A DNA stretch of 38,574 nucleotides from an uncultured Kiritimatiellota bacterium. Its GTDB lineage: Bacteria; Verrucomicrobiota; Kiritimatiellia; RFP12; UBA1067. Location: contig CAKUGW010000013.1 of assembly GCA_934654805.1 (NCBI GenBank), forward strand, positions 1 to 38,574, written 5' to 3'. The first letter of the stretch is position 1; each line of letters begins with the position of its first letter. Shown one piece after another: positions 11,601-21,479 of the stretch. A model generated the notes under the pieces. It was not told the DNA's origin and did no database searches. It was given only the letters and a program-made list of their open reading frames with translations. The translations under genes were made by a program, and so were the position numbers.

Positions 11601-14600
11601 CGCGGCGCACAACCGAGATGCCGATCTTCGTCCAGTCGATGGACGGCACGCTCGACTCGCGCACGACGGGCTTCAAGGCCGTCCTGACGAACCTGACGGA
11701 GACGGTCGTGCCGAACTCCGGCGGCAAGCGCGCGTGCGACTACTACCTCGGCGTCGCGCCGTCGGCAATCAAGGTCCACAACGTGGCGCCGGTTCTCGAC
11801 GAGTCGGTCGACGTCTACCCCGTGCCGGGCACGAACGCCATCAAGGTCGCGATCGGGCAGGTCGACGAGGCGTTGACGTGGAGCTTCACGGATGTCGCGA
11901 ATGACTTCACGCGCGGCATGAAGGTCGAGTTCAAGGGCGGCGGCGGCTGGGGCCCGAAAACCTACGACAATCTCGCGGACGCCCTTGCGGCCGGCGCGGT
12001 CGGCTTCAAGCCCACCTTCTCGTCTTCGGGTCCGGGGCAGACGGTGCGACTCATCATCACTGACCCGGACAATGGCGTGGCGTCGGTCACGTGGACGTAC
12101 GACGTCGAGGCGTCGAAGTCGATGAAGCTGGCCGCGCACGGCCCGGCGACGGGCTATGGCGCCGCGAAGGGCGACCGCTACGGCACGAAGGCCAGCGGCC
12201 TCGGCGAAGGCCGCGTGTGGGCCGCCTCGAAGTCGGCAATCCCGGTCAGCAGCTGGATCTCGACGGTCAACTGCGGCCTTGAGAAGACGTTTGCGGTCTA
12301 CGGCTACGGCTACAAGGTCGGCGACATCGACGACGGCACCGCCGCGAACCTCCACTACCCGGACGGCCGCACGGGCTACTATACGACGCGCGACACGCCG
12401 ATCAACGCCAGCGGCGGCAGCCTCGGCGTCGGGGAGACCGCCTACCGGTACGACGCGCGCAAGGACGACTTCGGCAACCCCGTCGACTCCTTCCTCTACA
12501 CGTGGCTCGTCATCACGTCGAGCGGCGATGCCGGCAGCACCGTGACGGACATCTACCTCAACGAGACGACGGCCCCGGAAATGTCCGAGGCGAACGACTC
12601 CGGCCGGCCCGTCTCCCTGCCGACGGACGAGGACGAGGAGGGCGGCTACGCGCTGACCCAGCTGGAGGCCGTCTTCTCCGTCGAGAAGTACGCCTCCGAC
12701 AATATGGGCGACATCAACCAGGACGGCATCCCGGACCTCTACGCGAAGAAGTACGGCTTCGGCGTCTACGACCCCAACACGGGCGTCGTCACGGGCGACG
12801 ACCTCCTGTCGCTGTCCGCGTTCAACGACGACGAGGACTACCTGCCGGACGGCTCGAAGTTCACGGCGCAGCTGGAGATCCGCGGCTACGGCCACGGCCT
12901 CAACGACGCGCCGTCGCGCGTCGGCCTGCTGGGCGTGAAGCCCGACCGCGTCTACGCGGATCCGGACGCGGACGCGAAGTCCACGCTCTCGAAGGTCGAG
13001 TACCTCGCGTGGCGGGAGTACGCCGAGGCTCTTGGGATTGACCCGACGCTTGCGGCGAACTGGAGCCTCTGGTCGCCGGAATGCCCATCCGACCCGACGT
13101 TGGAGGACACCGACGAGGACGGCTTCCCGGACGGCTTCGAGTATTACCACTGGTACCGCGCGACGGTCGGCTACCTGGAAGTCCGTGCGCTCAACGGCAC
13201 GCTGGTCACGAACCACCTCTACGAGACGGGCCGCCGGTTCGACGCGCGCAATCCGGGCGCGGGCACGGTCATCACGTCCGCCGAGATCGCCCGCCTCATG
13301 AATCCGCGCCTGCCGGGCGGCAGCGCCGACGAGGCGGCCGCGCGCGACAGCGACAACGACGGCCTGACGGATCTTGAGGAATTCGCCCTCGGCACGAACC
13401 CGTTTGACTTCGACTCGGACGGCGACGGCCTGCCGGACGGCTTCGAGGTGATGGTGTCCAAGACGGATCCGCTGAAGTACGCGACTGACGACGTCACCTG
13501 CGACGCGGAGCGCAACTTCGACGGCGACCACATGGCCTACACGTCGATCTACCGGAGCGGCGGCGAGCCCTACTGCGACGAGTACGTCCTGCGGAAGACG
13601 GAGAACCGCCCGACGGATGATCTCGAATACCCCGTCTCCTTCGCCATCGCCGCGCCGGACGGCGACACGGACGGCGTGCAGTGGTACGTCGTCGCGGACG
13701 CCAGCCTCGCCACGGTCAGCGAGACGACGGTGACGGAAGACATCGTGACGTGCGAGGCCTACGACGGCACGGGCCTCTGGGCGGACGGCGCGAGCTGGGT
13801 GAAGGTCGCGATCCGCAGGACGGCCCTGCCGGCCGTCGATGCCGGGACGATCGGCGGCGTCGCCGTCAGCCGTCTCCACTCCGACATCGCGGCGACGGAG
13901 GCGTTCGCCTGCGCGGATGTCGACGGCGCCGTGGTGCGCGGCCTTCCGAAGCGGCTCGCGAAGGGCACGCTCGTGCGCAACGCCGCGACGGCGACGGACT
14001 ACGTCGAGCGCCGGCTCGCGGCCGCGATCGCCGAGGAGCGCTGCAACGCCGCGTGGGTGTACGGCAACGCGGCGGTCGGCGTCGGCACGGACGCGACCGC
14101 CCGCTTCGGCGAACTGGCCGTCGCGCGGCACGAGGCCGTCGCGGCGGGCGCGGTCGTCGTGGCCGAACCCCTCGACACGCGCAAGATCGCGTACGTCCAC
14201 TCCTACGTCTACCAGCAGTTCGGGTTCGACCCGCGCACGGCCTGGAAGTCGGAGACCCCGCTCGCCGCGCGCTGGGGCACGGCCACCAAGGACGGGGACG
14301 GCGCCCTGCTGACGGACAAGTTCCTGGCGGGCACGGGCTACGCGGGCGTCTCGACGCGGACGCGCCCGTACACGACGTACGACGAGTTCCTGCTGATGTC
14401 CTACTACCTGAACGGCGGCTGCATCGACGCGTCCGACGTCGAGCCGACGAAAAACCGCCCCTGGCGGACGATCTTCAGCCTTTACACGACGAACACGCGC
14501 GGCCCGAACGAGCCGCAGGTCGAGGCGTCCGGCTCGTCGTCCGTCTCGTCGAACGCGACGGTCTCGGCCTTCTCCGACACGAACGGCGCCGACACGGACG

Positions 14601-17600
14601 GTGACGGCGTGCCGGACGGCTGGGAGCTCTACGTGATGTCGGGCCCGAAGGAGGTTCGCCAGTCGCTCCTCGGCGAGGCCCGCGTCTTCCGCATCCTCGG
14701 CCCGGATGCGCCGATGAGCCCGACGACCCCGAAGGCGGCCAGCCAGAACGACACGGACACGCTGATGGACAAGGACGGCCTCAACGAATGGCGCGAGTTC
14801 GCCGGCACAGACTCCTGCGCGGCCTACACGAACGTCTCGACGACGGTCGTGCGCCCGGCGGCGGACGCGAACTGGCTCAACAAGTTCTTCCCGACCGACC
14901 CGTGGAACAAGGACACCGACGGCGACGGCCTGAAAGACGGCGACGAGGGCGGGGCGTTCGTCTACGGGACGCCGGCGGACGGCCTGGTCAACGGCAGGTT
15001 CCTGACGTCGATTCCGGGCGGCGGCCTGAACCCCTGCTCGGTCGATACCGACCTCGACGGCCTGCCGGACGGCTGGGAGAACCAGTTCAAGGGCAAGACG
15101 CTGTCCAATCCCGACGACATCGGCTTCGACGGCCTCGCCCTCTACGCGACCGATGCGGGCGGCAATGACGTCGGCAACTTCCTCGTCGGCTATGTGGACG
15201 GCATGGACGGCACGGTCGCGGACGCCACGACCAGCCCGGTCGTGAAGGAGATCTCCGTCGGCTCGGCGTCCTCGAACACGATCTCGCGCACGATCTCGCG
15301 CACCTACTACGGCTCGCCGGCGGCCTCGCTCGTCAACCGCGACTACGACCACGACGGCCTCGAGAACTGGCAGGAGTATCTCGTCGGCGCGATGCGCTGC
15401 TGGCGCTACGACGACCCGTTCACGCGGTGGGACTACATCCCGTCCGAGCTGTACTGGACGACCAACGACCTGGGCGAGGCCAGCTTCGAGCCGAACCTCG
15501 CGGCGCTCGCGTGCGCGGACATGGACGAGTTCTGGCACAAGACGCTCGTGGACAAGACAAGCCCGCTCTACAACCCGTGGCTCGTGACGGACCAGGCGTC
15601 GGGCGCGCCCTACTTCTCGCGCGTCACGAACGCCTGGGACTGCGCGTACCGCGACGCGACCGACGGCGAACGGGCGGGCGGCGCCTACTACATCTTCAAG
15701 GACCGCTTCGGCGACACGATGGTCGAGGACCTCTGGACTCCGGCGATCATGGAGAAGATGGGCTACGCCAAGATGCAGGCGGCCCCGGCGAAGTACATCA
15801 GCTGCGACCCGACCAAGGCCGACACCGACCAGGACGGCATGGACGACTACTACGAGCTCTTCCATGGCCTCAACCCGCTGCTCGGGCAGAGCGGCGCCCG
15901 GATCGAGGACGGCGGCCCGTGCGACATCGTCTACGACGCCTGGTACGGCGACAACACCATGCAGAAGCAGACGGCGGACGACAACGTCTGGACGCGGAAT
16001 CCGCCGAAGGCGCCGCGCGGCGCGATGGACTTCGAGGTCTTCCCGTGGCTCGCGGGCGCGGCGGACGCCGACCCGGACGGCGACGACATCCGCAACCAGG
16101 TCGAGGCCCTGATGCCGGAGGTCGGCACGACAACGTGGCTGCACACCGACCCGACGCCGCTGTGGATGACGGACTCCACGTACTCGAACTCGCTCGTGCG
16201 CATGTTCTGGCGCATGCCGATCCGCCAGTACGCGGCCAACCTCGGCGCCGAGTCGTTCAAGAAGGACGGCGTCGAGTACTTCTTCCGCGACTTCGACTGC
16301 TACACCCGCACCAAGGTCAAGGGCCGCGACGTCTTCCTCTTCACGCCGTTCACGGCGGACGCCTGGTACGCCGCCCAGGTCGGCGCGCCCAACTGGATCT
16401 TCTCGTTCGAGGAGAACGAGGGCTACGACACCGACCATGACGGCCTGAGCGACTACGCGGAGAAGGAGGGCAAGTTCCGCCGCGGCGGCAGCGATCCGCA
16501 GGACAGCGATTCGCCCGTGCGCCGCCAGGCGATGTACTTCCAGGGCCCGTCGAAGCCCTCGCTCCTCCAGTCGATGCCGCAGGTGCCTGAAATGCACCCG
16601 ATCGGCACGCGCGCCTATCCCGACGACATGTCGTTCCTCCAGTACACCGTCGAGTGCTGGGTCTGCCCCGACACGGTGGCGGGCGACGCGACGGTCCTTG
16701 AGCGCGTCATCTGGTCTTCGCCGTCGAACGTCGGCGACGAGGAGTTCCTCCGCCGCAACTTCCAGCTGGCGATCCGGGGCGGCCGGTGGTACACCTGCTT
16801 CGACCCGAACGGCACGGTCGCCAACAACCAGGTCGAGGTCGCTTCGCCGACCGAGGCGGTCGCGGGCGTCTGGACGCACCTCGCGGCGACCTATGACGGG
16901 CGCGATCTTGTCCTCTACGTGAACGGGAACGCCGTCGGCAGCAAGACGTCCGGCCTCCAGCCCGAATACGGCTCCAGCGCGATCTGCGTCCGTTCCGAGT
17001 CGCAGGCGTACTGGTTCGACCGCGAATACGCCTACAAGGCCCTGCTGGTCGGCGCGAGCGCGAAGGGGCGCGGCGACCTGGGCGCCAACTACTGCTGGCA
17101 TCTGAACGTGCTGAACGCGGTGGGCTTCAGCTGCTACAAGAGCTTCTACGCGGGCTATGTGGACGAGATCCGCATCTGGGACGGCGCGCGCACGATCGAC
17201 GAGATCCGCCAGACGATGCGCACGCGCTACACGTCCGCGCTTGCGCAGGAGAACCGCAACGCCTTCTACGCCGACTGGGCCCGCGGCAAGCGCCGCTACG
17301 CGAAGGACGCGAGCGGGAACGACTACGCCGTCACGCCGGAGCTTCGCTACCACTACTCGTTCGACTCGCTCTTCGGCGGCGTCGACGCGTCGAGCGTCGC
17401 CCGCGTGCCGCACGGCTTCGGCGACACGGGCGCGAAGGCCCCGGTCAGCCGCCCGGAGGGCTACGAGATCCCGTGGTGGAAGACGGTGCTCGCGGGGTCT
17501 GGCCCGTTTGCCGGCTACGGTTCGGTCTATGACAGCCCGGCGTGGGTGTCGTGGGTGCCGAACACGGTCGCGCACCTGCCGCGCTTCGACGGCACGACGC

Positions 17601-20600
17601 TCGACTCGGTCTACTGGAGCGAGGACTTCAAGGGCGCGCGTCAGGGCGTCTACTCGTTCGCCCGCACGGCCGAGCCGGTCTCGCGCTGGACGCAGATGAC
17701 GCTGAACCGGATCGACACCCCCGCCGCCTATCAGACGACCGCCTCCCGCCACCGTCTCGTCAACGACCTCGGCGACTCCAGCCGCTTCCACCTGCTCTAC
17801 GAGTTCACGGGCCGCCACCTCAACCAGATGGGCGACGACCTGCTGCCGCTCGGCGGCGCGTATGCGAAGTACTGCGACGCGACGGTCGGTCTCTGGGACG
17901 GGCAGGGCGCATCCTCCGTCTGGGAGATCTCGGGCCCCGACTCGGACAACGACGGCCTGCCGGACTGGTGGTGGGAGTATGCCGAGGAGAACTACCGGCG
18001 CGACGACATGCCGTCCGGCGAGTTCATCACGTGGGACACGATCGTCGACTACGACGGCCTCAGAATCACGGCCGGCGAGGCGTACTTGCGCGACCTCGCG
18101 AAGGGCTCGCACAGGGACGGCGCCGGCAATGCCGTCATCGGGTCGGACGACTACCGCCAGACGGCGGACGCCGACCGCCTCGGCCTGCCGGACTGGTGGA
18201 CGGAGCTGTACGGCATCAAGGGCGAGTCCGCGCTGGACGACCATGACCACGACGGCCTGCCGAACTATGTCGAGTACCTCCTCTCCGAGGTCTTCAAGTT
18301 CGCCGGCAAGGTGTTCGACCCGACGCGCGCCGACTCGGTCCAGCCGGGCGTCCCCGACTACTTCTTCAAGGTCGGCGACCTCTACGTCGGCGAGATCTTC
18401 ACCGACCACGACCTCGTGGACGACAGCTGGGAAGCCCTCTATTCGGATGACTTCGCCTCGCGCCTGAAGTACGACCCGCATGCGGACGCCGACGAGGACG
18501 GCTGGTCGAACCGCAGCGAGGCGCGCTACGCGAAGCAGGTGATGCCGATCATCGCCGACCGGCAGTCGCACTACGTCGGATCCGACGAGCTCGTGGCGGA
18601 CTGCCCGATCCCGACGATCGCGCTGACGCTGCGCTACAGCGGCTCGCGCAGCGAAATGGTCGAGAAGGCCCCGCTCGTCGTGCAGATGACGACGTCCGGC
18701 ACGTTCGAGAACGGCATGGACGCGACCTTCAGCATCGGCTCGTCCTCCGGCGACACGACGACCGGCAGCGGCTCCGCCGCGGCCACGGCGACCTACACCC
18801 ACGCGCTGGGCAAGTGGTCGAACCGCCATGCGATCGGCACGCTGACGCCGGGCTATGTCAACAAGGACTCGGTGAAGCTGGAGTTCTGCCACGACCCGTC
18901 GGGCTCGACGGTCAGCTGGCGCCTCTACACCGGCACGGGCGACAGCCAGAAGGTGGCCGTCAAGCGCGGGACGCTTGCCGCGTTCACGGCCGACCAGCAG
19001 AAGTACGGTGAGGAGAACGTCTCGCTGATTTCGCGTTCGTCCGAATATGCGGAGCTCGAGGGCCTTGAGCTGTGGCGCTCGGAAGACGGCAAGACCGCGA
19101 CGTGGCGCCATGTTCCGTCCAGCACGGACCTGGGGACGATCGACCTGACCTCCGGCGCGTTCGACATCGACCTCGGCGTCTTCGCGAACGCCTACACGAT
19201 CAACGCGACGAACGCGGCGGACTACGTCTCGCTCGAAGACCAGACCTTCCGCATCGCCTACTCGGTGAACCCGGCGGTGGGACTGCCGCGCAAGCTCTTC
19301 CTCGGCAAGGCCACGACGGGGCATGTCCGCGAGGGCCTGAACACGGTCATCGCCTTCGCCGACCTCGACGGCGACGGCGCCTACACGGCCGGCGAGCCCT
19401 ATGGCTGCGTCACGGGCGTGGACGTCTCGTGGAAGGGCACGTCGGTCGAGCTGACGCTGACCGACACGACGCCGGTCTTCACGCGCGTCGATCCGATCAA
19501 GGGCCTCGACGACCGCACGGCCCTCTACGGCACGGAAAGCGGCAACTACACGAACATCACGACCGAGGCGACGCCGAGCGGAGGTGCCTACGACCGCATT
19601 CGCGTCGTGCGCCACCTGCTGATCGGCACGACGGGCCAGGCGCTTGTGAGCAGCGTCGGCAACGGCGAACGCCGCGTGCTGCTGGATCAGCACGTCCATG
19701 CGACCGTGAACCCGTGGATCACGGAGGCCGACTTCCTCGCCGACGGTTCGCTGGACGTCGACTGGGAGACCCTTTATGACGAAGTCGTGAGCAAGATCAG
19801 GAACGGCGAGATCCCGTCGGCGACCAACCCGTCCCAGAGCTACCGGATCGGCGACCTCGTCGGCGTGGCCTACCGGATCGTCATCGGAAACGAGGACGTC
19901 AATTCCGGCAGCGCGGACAGCAACCTGTCGAAGGTGATGCCGGTGCGCTGGTTTGACGATGTGCGCAACCTGCCGGTGCCGCAGCAGACCGCCGAGGGCA
20001 ACGGCGTGATCCTGGTGGGACGTCCGACCTTCTCGTGGACGATGCCCTACAACGCCAACGGCTACACGGCGTTCAAGGTCAAGGTCACGAGCGCCGACGG
20101 CGCGTTCAAGTGGACGAGCGACTTCCAGCGCATGCCGTCGGCGGACGCGAACGGCGTCTACACGTGGGCGGCGCCGCTGTTCGCCGGCGACCGTCCGGCG
20201 GGCGCGACGGGCGTCTTCGCGAACGGCCAGACGTATGCGTGGTCGGTGTCGGCCTACAACGCGAAGTACAAGGACGACGCCTTCGTGGACGGCGGCACGT
20301 TCCTCATGGGCGTGCAGACGAACGGCTACGAGACCGGCACGGTCCAGGCGTCTGTCCGCTACTGCGGGCCGAGCGCCGTCACGAACGACGCGAACGCGCT
20401 CATCCGCGTCCGGGCCTACACGTCGCCGGACTTCACGGGCGCGCCGGCCGGCGGCGGCTTCGTCGACAAGTCGGTCACGGACGGCGTGAACTGCCGTCTC
20501 CTCGGCCTCCCGAAGGGCACGTACTACCTGCAGGCGTTCATCGACTCGAACGGCAACGGCGTCTGGGACAAGTGGGAGTCGATGGGCTACCTCTGCGCCC

Positions 20601-21319
20601 GCGACGGCTCGACCGCCGATTCCCTCAACCCCGTGTCCGTCACGTTCGGCGACAGGTTCGGCCTGGGCGAGGCGGTGACGATCTACATCGAGGACGCCGA
20701 CACGGACGGCGACAACCTGCCGGACGCCTGGGAATACGTGATGGCGACGGATGCCGCGCGCAAGGACGGCTCGTTCCTCAAGACGCGCGGCGTCACGGAG
20801 CTGGAGCAGACGGGGGCCGGCGAGCTGTGGGTCAACAACGCGCTGGCGAAGCGCCTTCTGACGGAGGTCAACGCCAACCGCCTGCCGTCGGCCGGCCTGA
20901 TGGCGCAGGGCGTCCTGAACGCCTTCCGCTCGTCCGCGTCCTTCGCGTCGCTCGCGCTCGGCACGCCCGCGAACCTGGCGGTCGATCCGGCGACGGGGGC
21001 CCTCAGCGTGGATCCCGTCTTCGCGGACGGCACGCTGTCGATCTCCGGCCTCGCGTTCGACGCGGCGGCGGGCGAAGTCGCGCTCACGGTCTCGGGCGAA
21101 CTCGCCCTGCCGGAAGCCTCCTCGTCGATCTATCGCGTCACGGTCGGCTCGACGGTCACGGTGAAGGTGCTGCACACCGCGACGCTGGCCGCCAACTGGC
21201 AGACGGTCGCGACGGAAAAGGTCACGATCTCGGGCGACACCGTGAAGTCGGGCGTCATCCGCGTCAAGACCGACGTCAACGCCACCGGCGGCTTCTACAA
21301 GGTGGAGATTGAGCAATAA
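8693..21319 (+). CDS. Giant (4208-aa) secreted multidomain protein with TSP3-like Ca-binding loops and LamG-like domain
   Basis: I chose ATG 8693 over the upstream in-frame TTG at 8669 because it gives a clean signal peptide (MNIRNSVLKTAFALTALALP, probable cleavage after SPAV) and has GAGGAA 8 bases upstream. Residues ~30-1300 are beta-rich and include PKD-like segments. Starting near residue 1337 (MGDINQDGIPD) there are about 16 TSP3-like loops of the form D-x-D-x-D-G-(L/V/M)-x-D, for example near residues 1472, 1560 and 1575 and the last near 4002. Residues ~2645-2846 form a LamG_3-like concanavalin fold (TVECWV ... WTHLAATYDG ... LYVNG ... GYVDEIRIWD). The C-terminus ends FYKVEIEQ with no anchor. 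A large Ca-stabilised surface or extracellular protein is likely; the ligand is unknown. In 4208 codons there is no TTA, CTA or TCA, a very strong codon bias. The TAA stop lies inside a repeat tract. Confidence 0.9.
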   Translation: MNIRNSVLKTAFALTALALPSVSPAVTGNIYEIRPINADGTVADAPTKNLNPGEVARFTVRLLKNEIGGEAFGLVYVGLGSEAVAWTTSRPKIGIWVSGELRFAELESVKRRDENLTDLIFAYQVRPGDFALPIRLAGADGTMLTPNSSGSEYYLDFRQAAVPDWDIRIGGVTGGAQANFMYGRPITPMAPDGTPKTDYDLSLCNFNVKTVDFDAAWEDAATKTVWRTVHQGSSEIDNGGDLPSLQALSLPTNNAYSLYLWSEDEAAFRMPAGADCVQRDVHVTASTTEKRWVREIKVMSGKMSYAFDLEGVTQGTTANLVLSAFPDFNYSKGTSARLSDYVTVPVKCSEPSERAVSVAPADRTVTATSAYTHYVTELKVTFNQVFTEDVEIEIVPSIQDPACPYKWWDYIRFSDATDEDVTLQANPDKNPKVTIRAGATSSSTRLYIYALRSDEWVNDVSNHILFTPKTTNANALKPVADGGIKGWDAVAGAGLNINAQNPSIDSMFDGTDKSTAIADTAAPLRIVVSDTYADMTCTNGGYEVWIVRDKNGRDTTPVKLEGLYLPGKGGLLYLTNTTDVLPTVTYTAEKTAYSSYIYVKSPISGNESANHDFTMTVSAPDRVVTTILSSSEYYTGEAEFAEGETVQLKIALQDEAGNPVRNSQGDIWAYIKGDTDDDTDAIYCTWKAAAGGKGKKLGAYSDAVSSGCTLELQDGDGSKLGKFLSYSIVLLTEDTWTDDASKVVSAYKSSAPVTFTVHNVIPSVETVSVNDGNYEVREAGATVGPFPINVAQKFAVLVNEPGELDKTATSNDAFRVRWRIVDPYGSPETLIVPGNPDKTTTNYTFAAAGVYTIDVDLSDKDMANRYGNGTLNSKFSFKVRVIDQPAITLEHNGPYNETESVEAGGEAQVTVKLGLNACDFDMYVKLLLAPNATGSAAPGLFKLQEGGNVTANGTETFGGEAYESYTIRFPRRTTEMPIFVQSMDGTLDSRTTGFKAVLTNLTETVVPNSGGKRACDYYLGVAPSAIKVHNVAPVLDESVDVYPVPGTNAIKVAIGQVDEALTWSFTDVANDFTRGMKVEFKGGGGWGPKTYDNLADALAAGAVGFKPTFSSSGPGQTVRLIITDPDNGVASVTWTYDVEASKSMKLAAHGPATGYGAAKGDRYGTKASGLGEGRVWAASKSAIPVSSWISTVNCGLEKTFAVYGYGYKVGDIDDGTAANLHYPDGRTGYYTTRDTPINASGGSLGVGETAYRYDARKDDFGNPVDSFLYTWLVITSSGDAGSTVTDIYLNETTAPEMSEANDSGRPVSLPTDEDEEGGYALTQLEAVFSVEKYASDNMGDINQDGIPDLYAKKYGFGVYDPNTGVVTGDDLLSLSAFNDDEDYLPDGSKFTAQLEIRGYGHGLNDAPSRVGLLGVKPDRVYADPDADAKSTLSKVEYLAWREYAEALGIDPTLAANWSLWSPECPSDPTLEDTDEDGFPDGFEYYHWYRATVGYLEVRALNGTLVTNHLYETGRRFDARNPGAGTVITSAEIARLMNPRLPGGSADEAAARDSDNDGLTDLEEFALGTNPFDFDSDGDGLPDGFEVMVSKTDPLKYATDDVTCDAERNFDGDHMAYTSIYRSGGEPYCDEYVLRKTENRPTDDLEYPVSFAIAAPDGDTDGVQWYVVADASLATVSETTVTEDIVTCEAYDGTGLWADGASWVKVAIRRTALPAVDAGTIGGVAVSRLHSDIAATEAFACADVDGAVVRGLPKRLAKGTLVRNAATATDYVERRLAAAIAEERCNAAWVYGNAAVGVGTDATARFGELAVARHEAVAAGAVVVAEPLDTRKIAYVHSYVYQQFGFDPRTAWKSETPLAARWGTATKDGDGALLTDKFLAGTGYAGVSTRTRPYTTYDEFLLMSYYLNGGCIDASDVEPTKNRPWRTIFSLYTTNTRGPNEPQVEASGSSSVSSNATVSAFSDTNGADTDGDGVPDGWELYVMSGPKEVRQSLLGEARVFRILGPDAPMSPTTPKAASQNDTDTLMDKDGLNEWREFAGTDSCAAYTNVSTTVVRPAADANWLNKFFPTDPWNKDTDGDGLKDGDEGGAFVYGTPADGLVNGRFLTSIPGGGLNPCSVDTDLDGLPDGWENQFKGKTLSNPDDIGFDGLALYATDAGGNDVGNFLVGYVDGMDGTVADATTSPVVKEISVGSASSNTISRTISRTYYGSPAASLVNRDYDHDGLENWQEYLVGAMRCWRYDDPFTRWDYIPSELYWTTNDLGEASFEPNLAALACADMDEFWHKTLVDKTSPLYNPWLVTDQASGAPYFSRVTNAWDCAYRDATDGERAGGAYYIFKDRFGDTMVEDLWTPAIMEKMGYAKMQAAPAKYISCDPTKADTDQDGMDDYYELFHGLNPLLGQSGARIEDGGPCDIVYDAWYGDNTMQKQTADDNVWTRNPPKAPRGAMDFEVFPWLAGAADADPDGDDIRNQVEALMPEVGTTTWLHTDPTPLWMTDSTYSNSLVRMFWRMPIRQYAANLGAESFKKDGVEYFFRDFDCYTRTKVKGRDVFLFTPFTADAWYAAQVGAPNWIFSFEENEGYDTDHDGLSDYAEKEGKFRRGGSDPQDSDSPVRRQAMYFQGPSKPSLLQSMPQVPEMHPIGTRAYPDDMSFLQYTVECWVCPDTVAGDATVLERVIWSSPSNVGDEEFLRRNFQLAIRGGRWYTCFDPNGTVANNQVEVASPTEAVAGVWTHLAATYDGRDLVLYVNGNAVGSKTSGLQPEYGSSAICVRSESQAYWFDREYAYKALLVGASAKGRGDLGANYCWHLNVLNAVGFSCYKSFYAGYVDEIRIWDGARTIDEIRQTMRTRYTSALAQENRNAFYADWARGKRRYAKDASGNDYAVTPELRYHYSFDSLFGGVDASSVARVPHGFGDTGAKAPVSRPEGYEIPWWKTVLAGSGPFAGYGSVYDSPAWVSWVPNTVAHLPRFDGTTLDSVYWSEDFKGARQGVYSFARTAEPVSRWTQMTLNRIDTPAAYQTTASRHRLVNDLGDSSRFHLLYEFTGRHLNQMGDDLLPLGGAYAKYCDATVGLWDGQGASSVWEISGPDSDNDGLPDWWWEYAEENYRRDDMPSGEFITWDTIVDYDGLRITAGEAYLRDLAKGSHRDGAGNAVIGSDDYRQTADADRLGLPDWWTELYGIKGESALDDHDHDGLPNYVEYLLSEVFKFAGKVFDPTRADSVQPGVPDYFFKVGDLYVGEIFTDHDLVDDSWEALYSDDFASRLKYDPHADADEDGWSNRSEARYAKQVMPIIADRQSHYVGSDELVADCPIPTIALTLRYSGSRSEMVEKAPLVVQMTTSGTFENGMDATFSIGSSSGDTTTGSGSAAATATYTHALGKWSNRHAIGTLTPGYVNKDSVKLEFCHDPSGSTVSWRLYTGTGDSQKVAVKRGTLAAFTADQQKYGEENVSLISRSSEYAELEGLELWRSEDGKTATWRHVPSSTDLGTIDLTSGAFDIDLGVFANAYTINATNAADYVSLEDQTFRIAYSVNPAVGLPRKLFLGKATTGHVREGLNTVIAFADLDGDGAYTAGEPYGCVTGVDVSWKGTSVELTLTDTTPVFTRVDPIKGLDDRTALYGTESGNYTNITTEATPSGGAYDRIRVVRHLLIGTTGQALVSSVGNGERRVLLDQHVHATVNPWITEADFLADGSLDVDWETLYDEVVSKIRNGEIPSATNPSQSYRIGDLVGVAYRIVIGNEDVNSGSADSNLSKVMPVRWFDDVRNLPVPQQTAEGNGVILVGRPTFSWTMPYNANGYTAFKVKVTSADGAFKWTSDFQRMPSADANGVYTWAAPLFAGDRPAGATGVFANGQTYAWSVSAYNAKYKDDAFVDGGTFLMGVQTNGYETGTVQASVRYCGPSAVTNDANALIRVRAYTSPDFTGAPAGGGFVDKSVTDGVNCRLLGLPKGTYYLQAFIDSNGNGVWDKWESMGYLCARDGSTADSLNPVSVTFGDRFGLGEAVTIYIEDADTDGDNLPDAWEYVMATDAARKDGSFLKTRGVTELEQTGAGELWVNNALAKRLLTEVNANRLPSAGLMAQGVLNAFRSSASFASLALGTPANLAVDPATGALSVDPVFADGTLSISGLAFDAAAGEVALTVSGELALPEASSSIYRVTVGSTVTVKVLHTATLAANWQTVATEKVTISGDTVKSGVIRVKTDVNATGGFYKVEIEQ

Positions 21320-21354
21320 TCGAATAATCGAATGACTGAATGATCGAATGAGAT
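21315..21354 (+). repeat. 8-bp-period tract overlapping the giant gene's stop codon
   Basis: Five consecutive octads of the form AAT-N-N-(T/C)-(C/T)-G start at 21315, 21323, 21331, 21339 and 21347. The first 19 bases (21315-21333) are AATAATCGAATAATCGAAT, found identically at 22621 and 24746 and inverted at 24889 and 34013. The TAA stop of the giant gene (21317-21319) is supplied by the repeat. Confidence 0.85.
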
Positions 21355-21359
21355 GAATT

Positions 21360-21439
21360 CCCGTTTGTCCGCTGTCGGCTGTCCTTTGTCCGAGGCTCTC
21401 GAAGGAGGGACGGCAAACGAAGGACGGCGGACAGACGGG
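21360..21439. repeat. 7-bp-period inverted repeat upstream of ackA
   Basis: TGTC recurs at 21366, 21373, 21380 and 21387 (exact 7-bp spacing). The right side carries complementary GAC words at 21409, 21423 and 21430. Arms 21360-21376 and 21423-21439 match as inverted repeats at 15 of 17 positions, so the RNA can form a hairpin between the giant gene and ackA. It may terminate or protect transcripts, but there is no U-run. The same word family recurs at 26083-26144. Confidence 0.8.
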
Positions 21440-21479
21440 AAGGGAAAAGGACAAATCTGAAACCGGAATCAAAAACACT

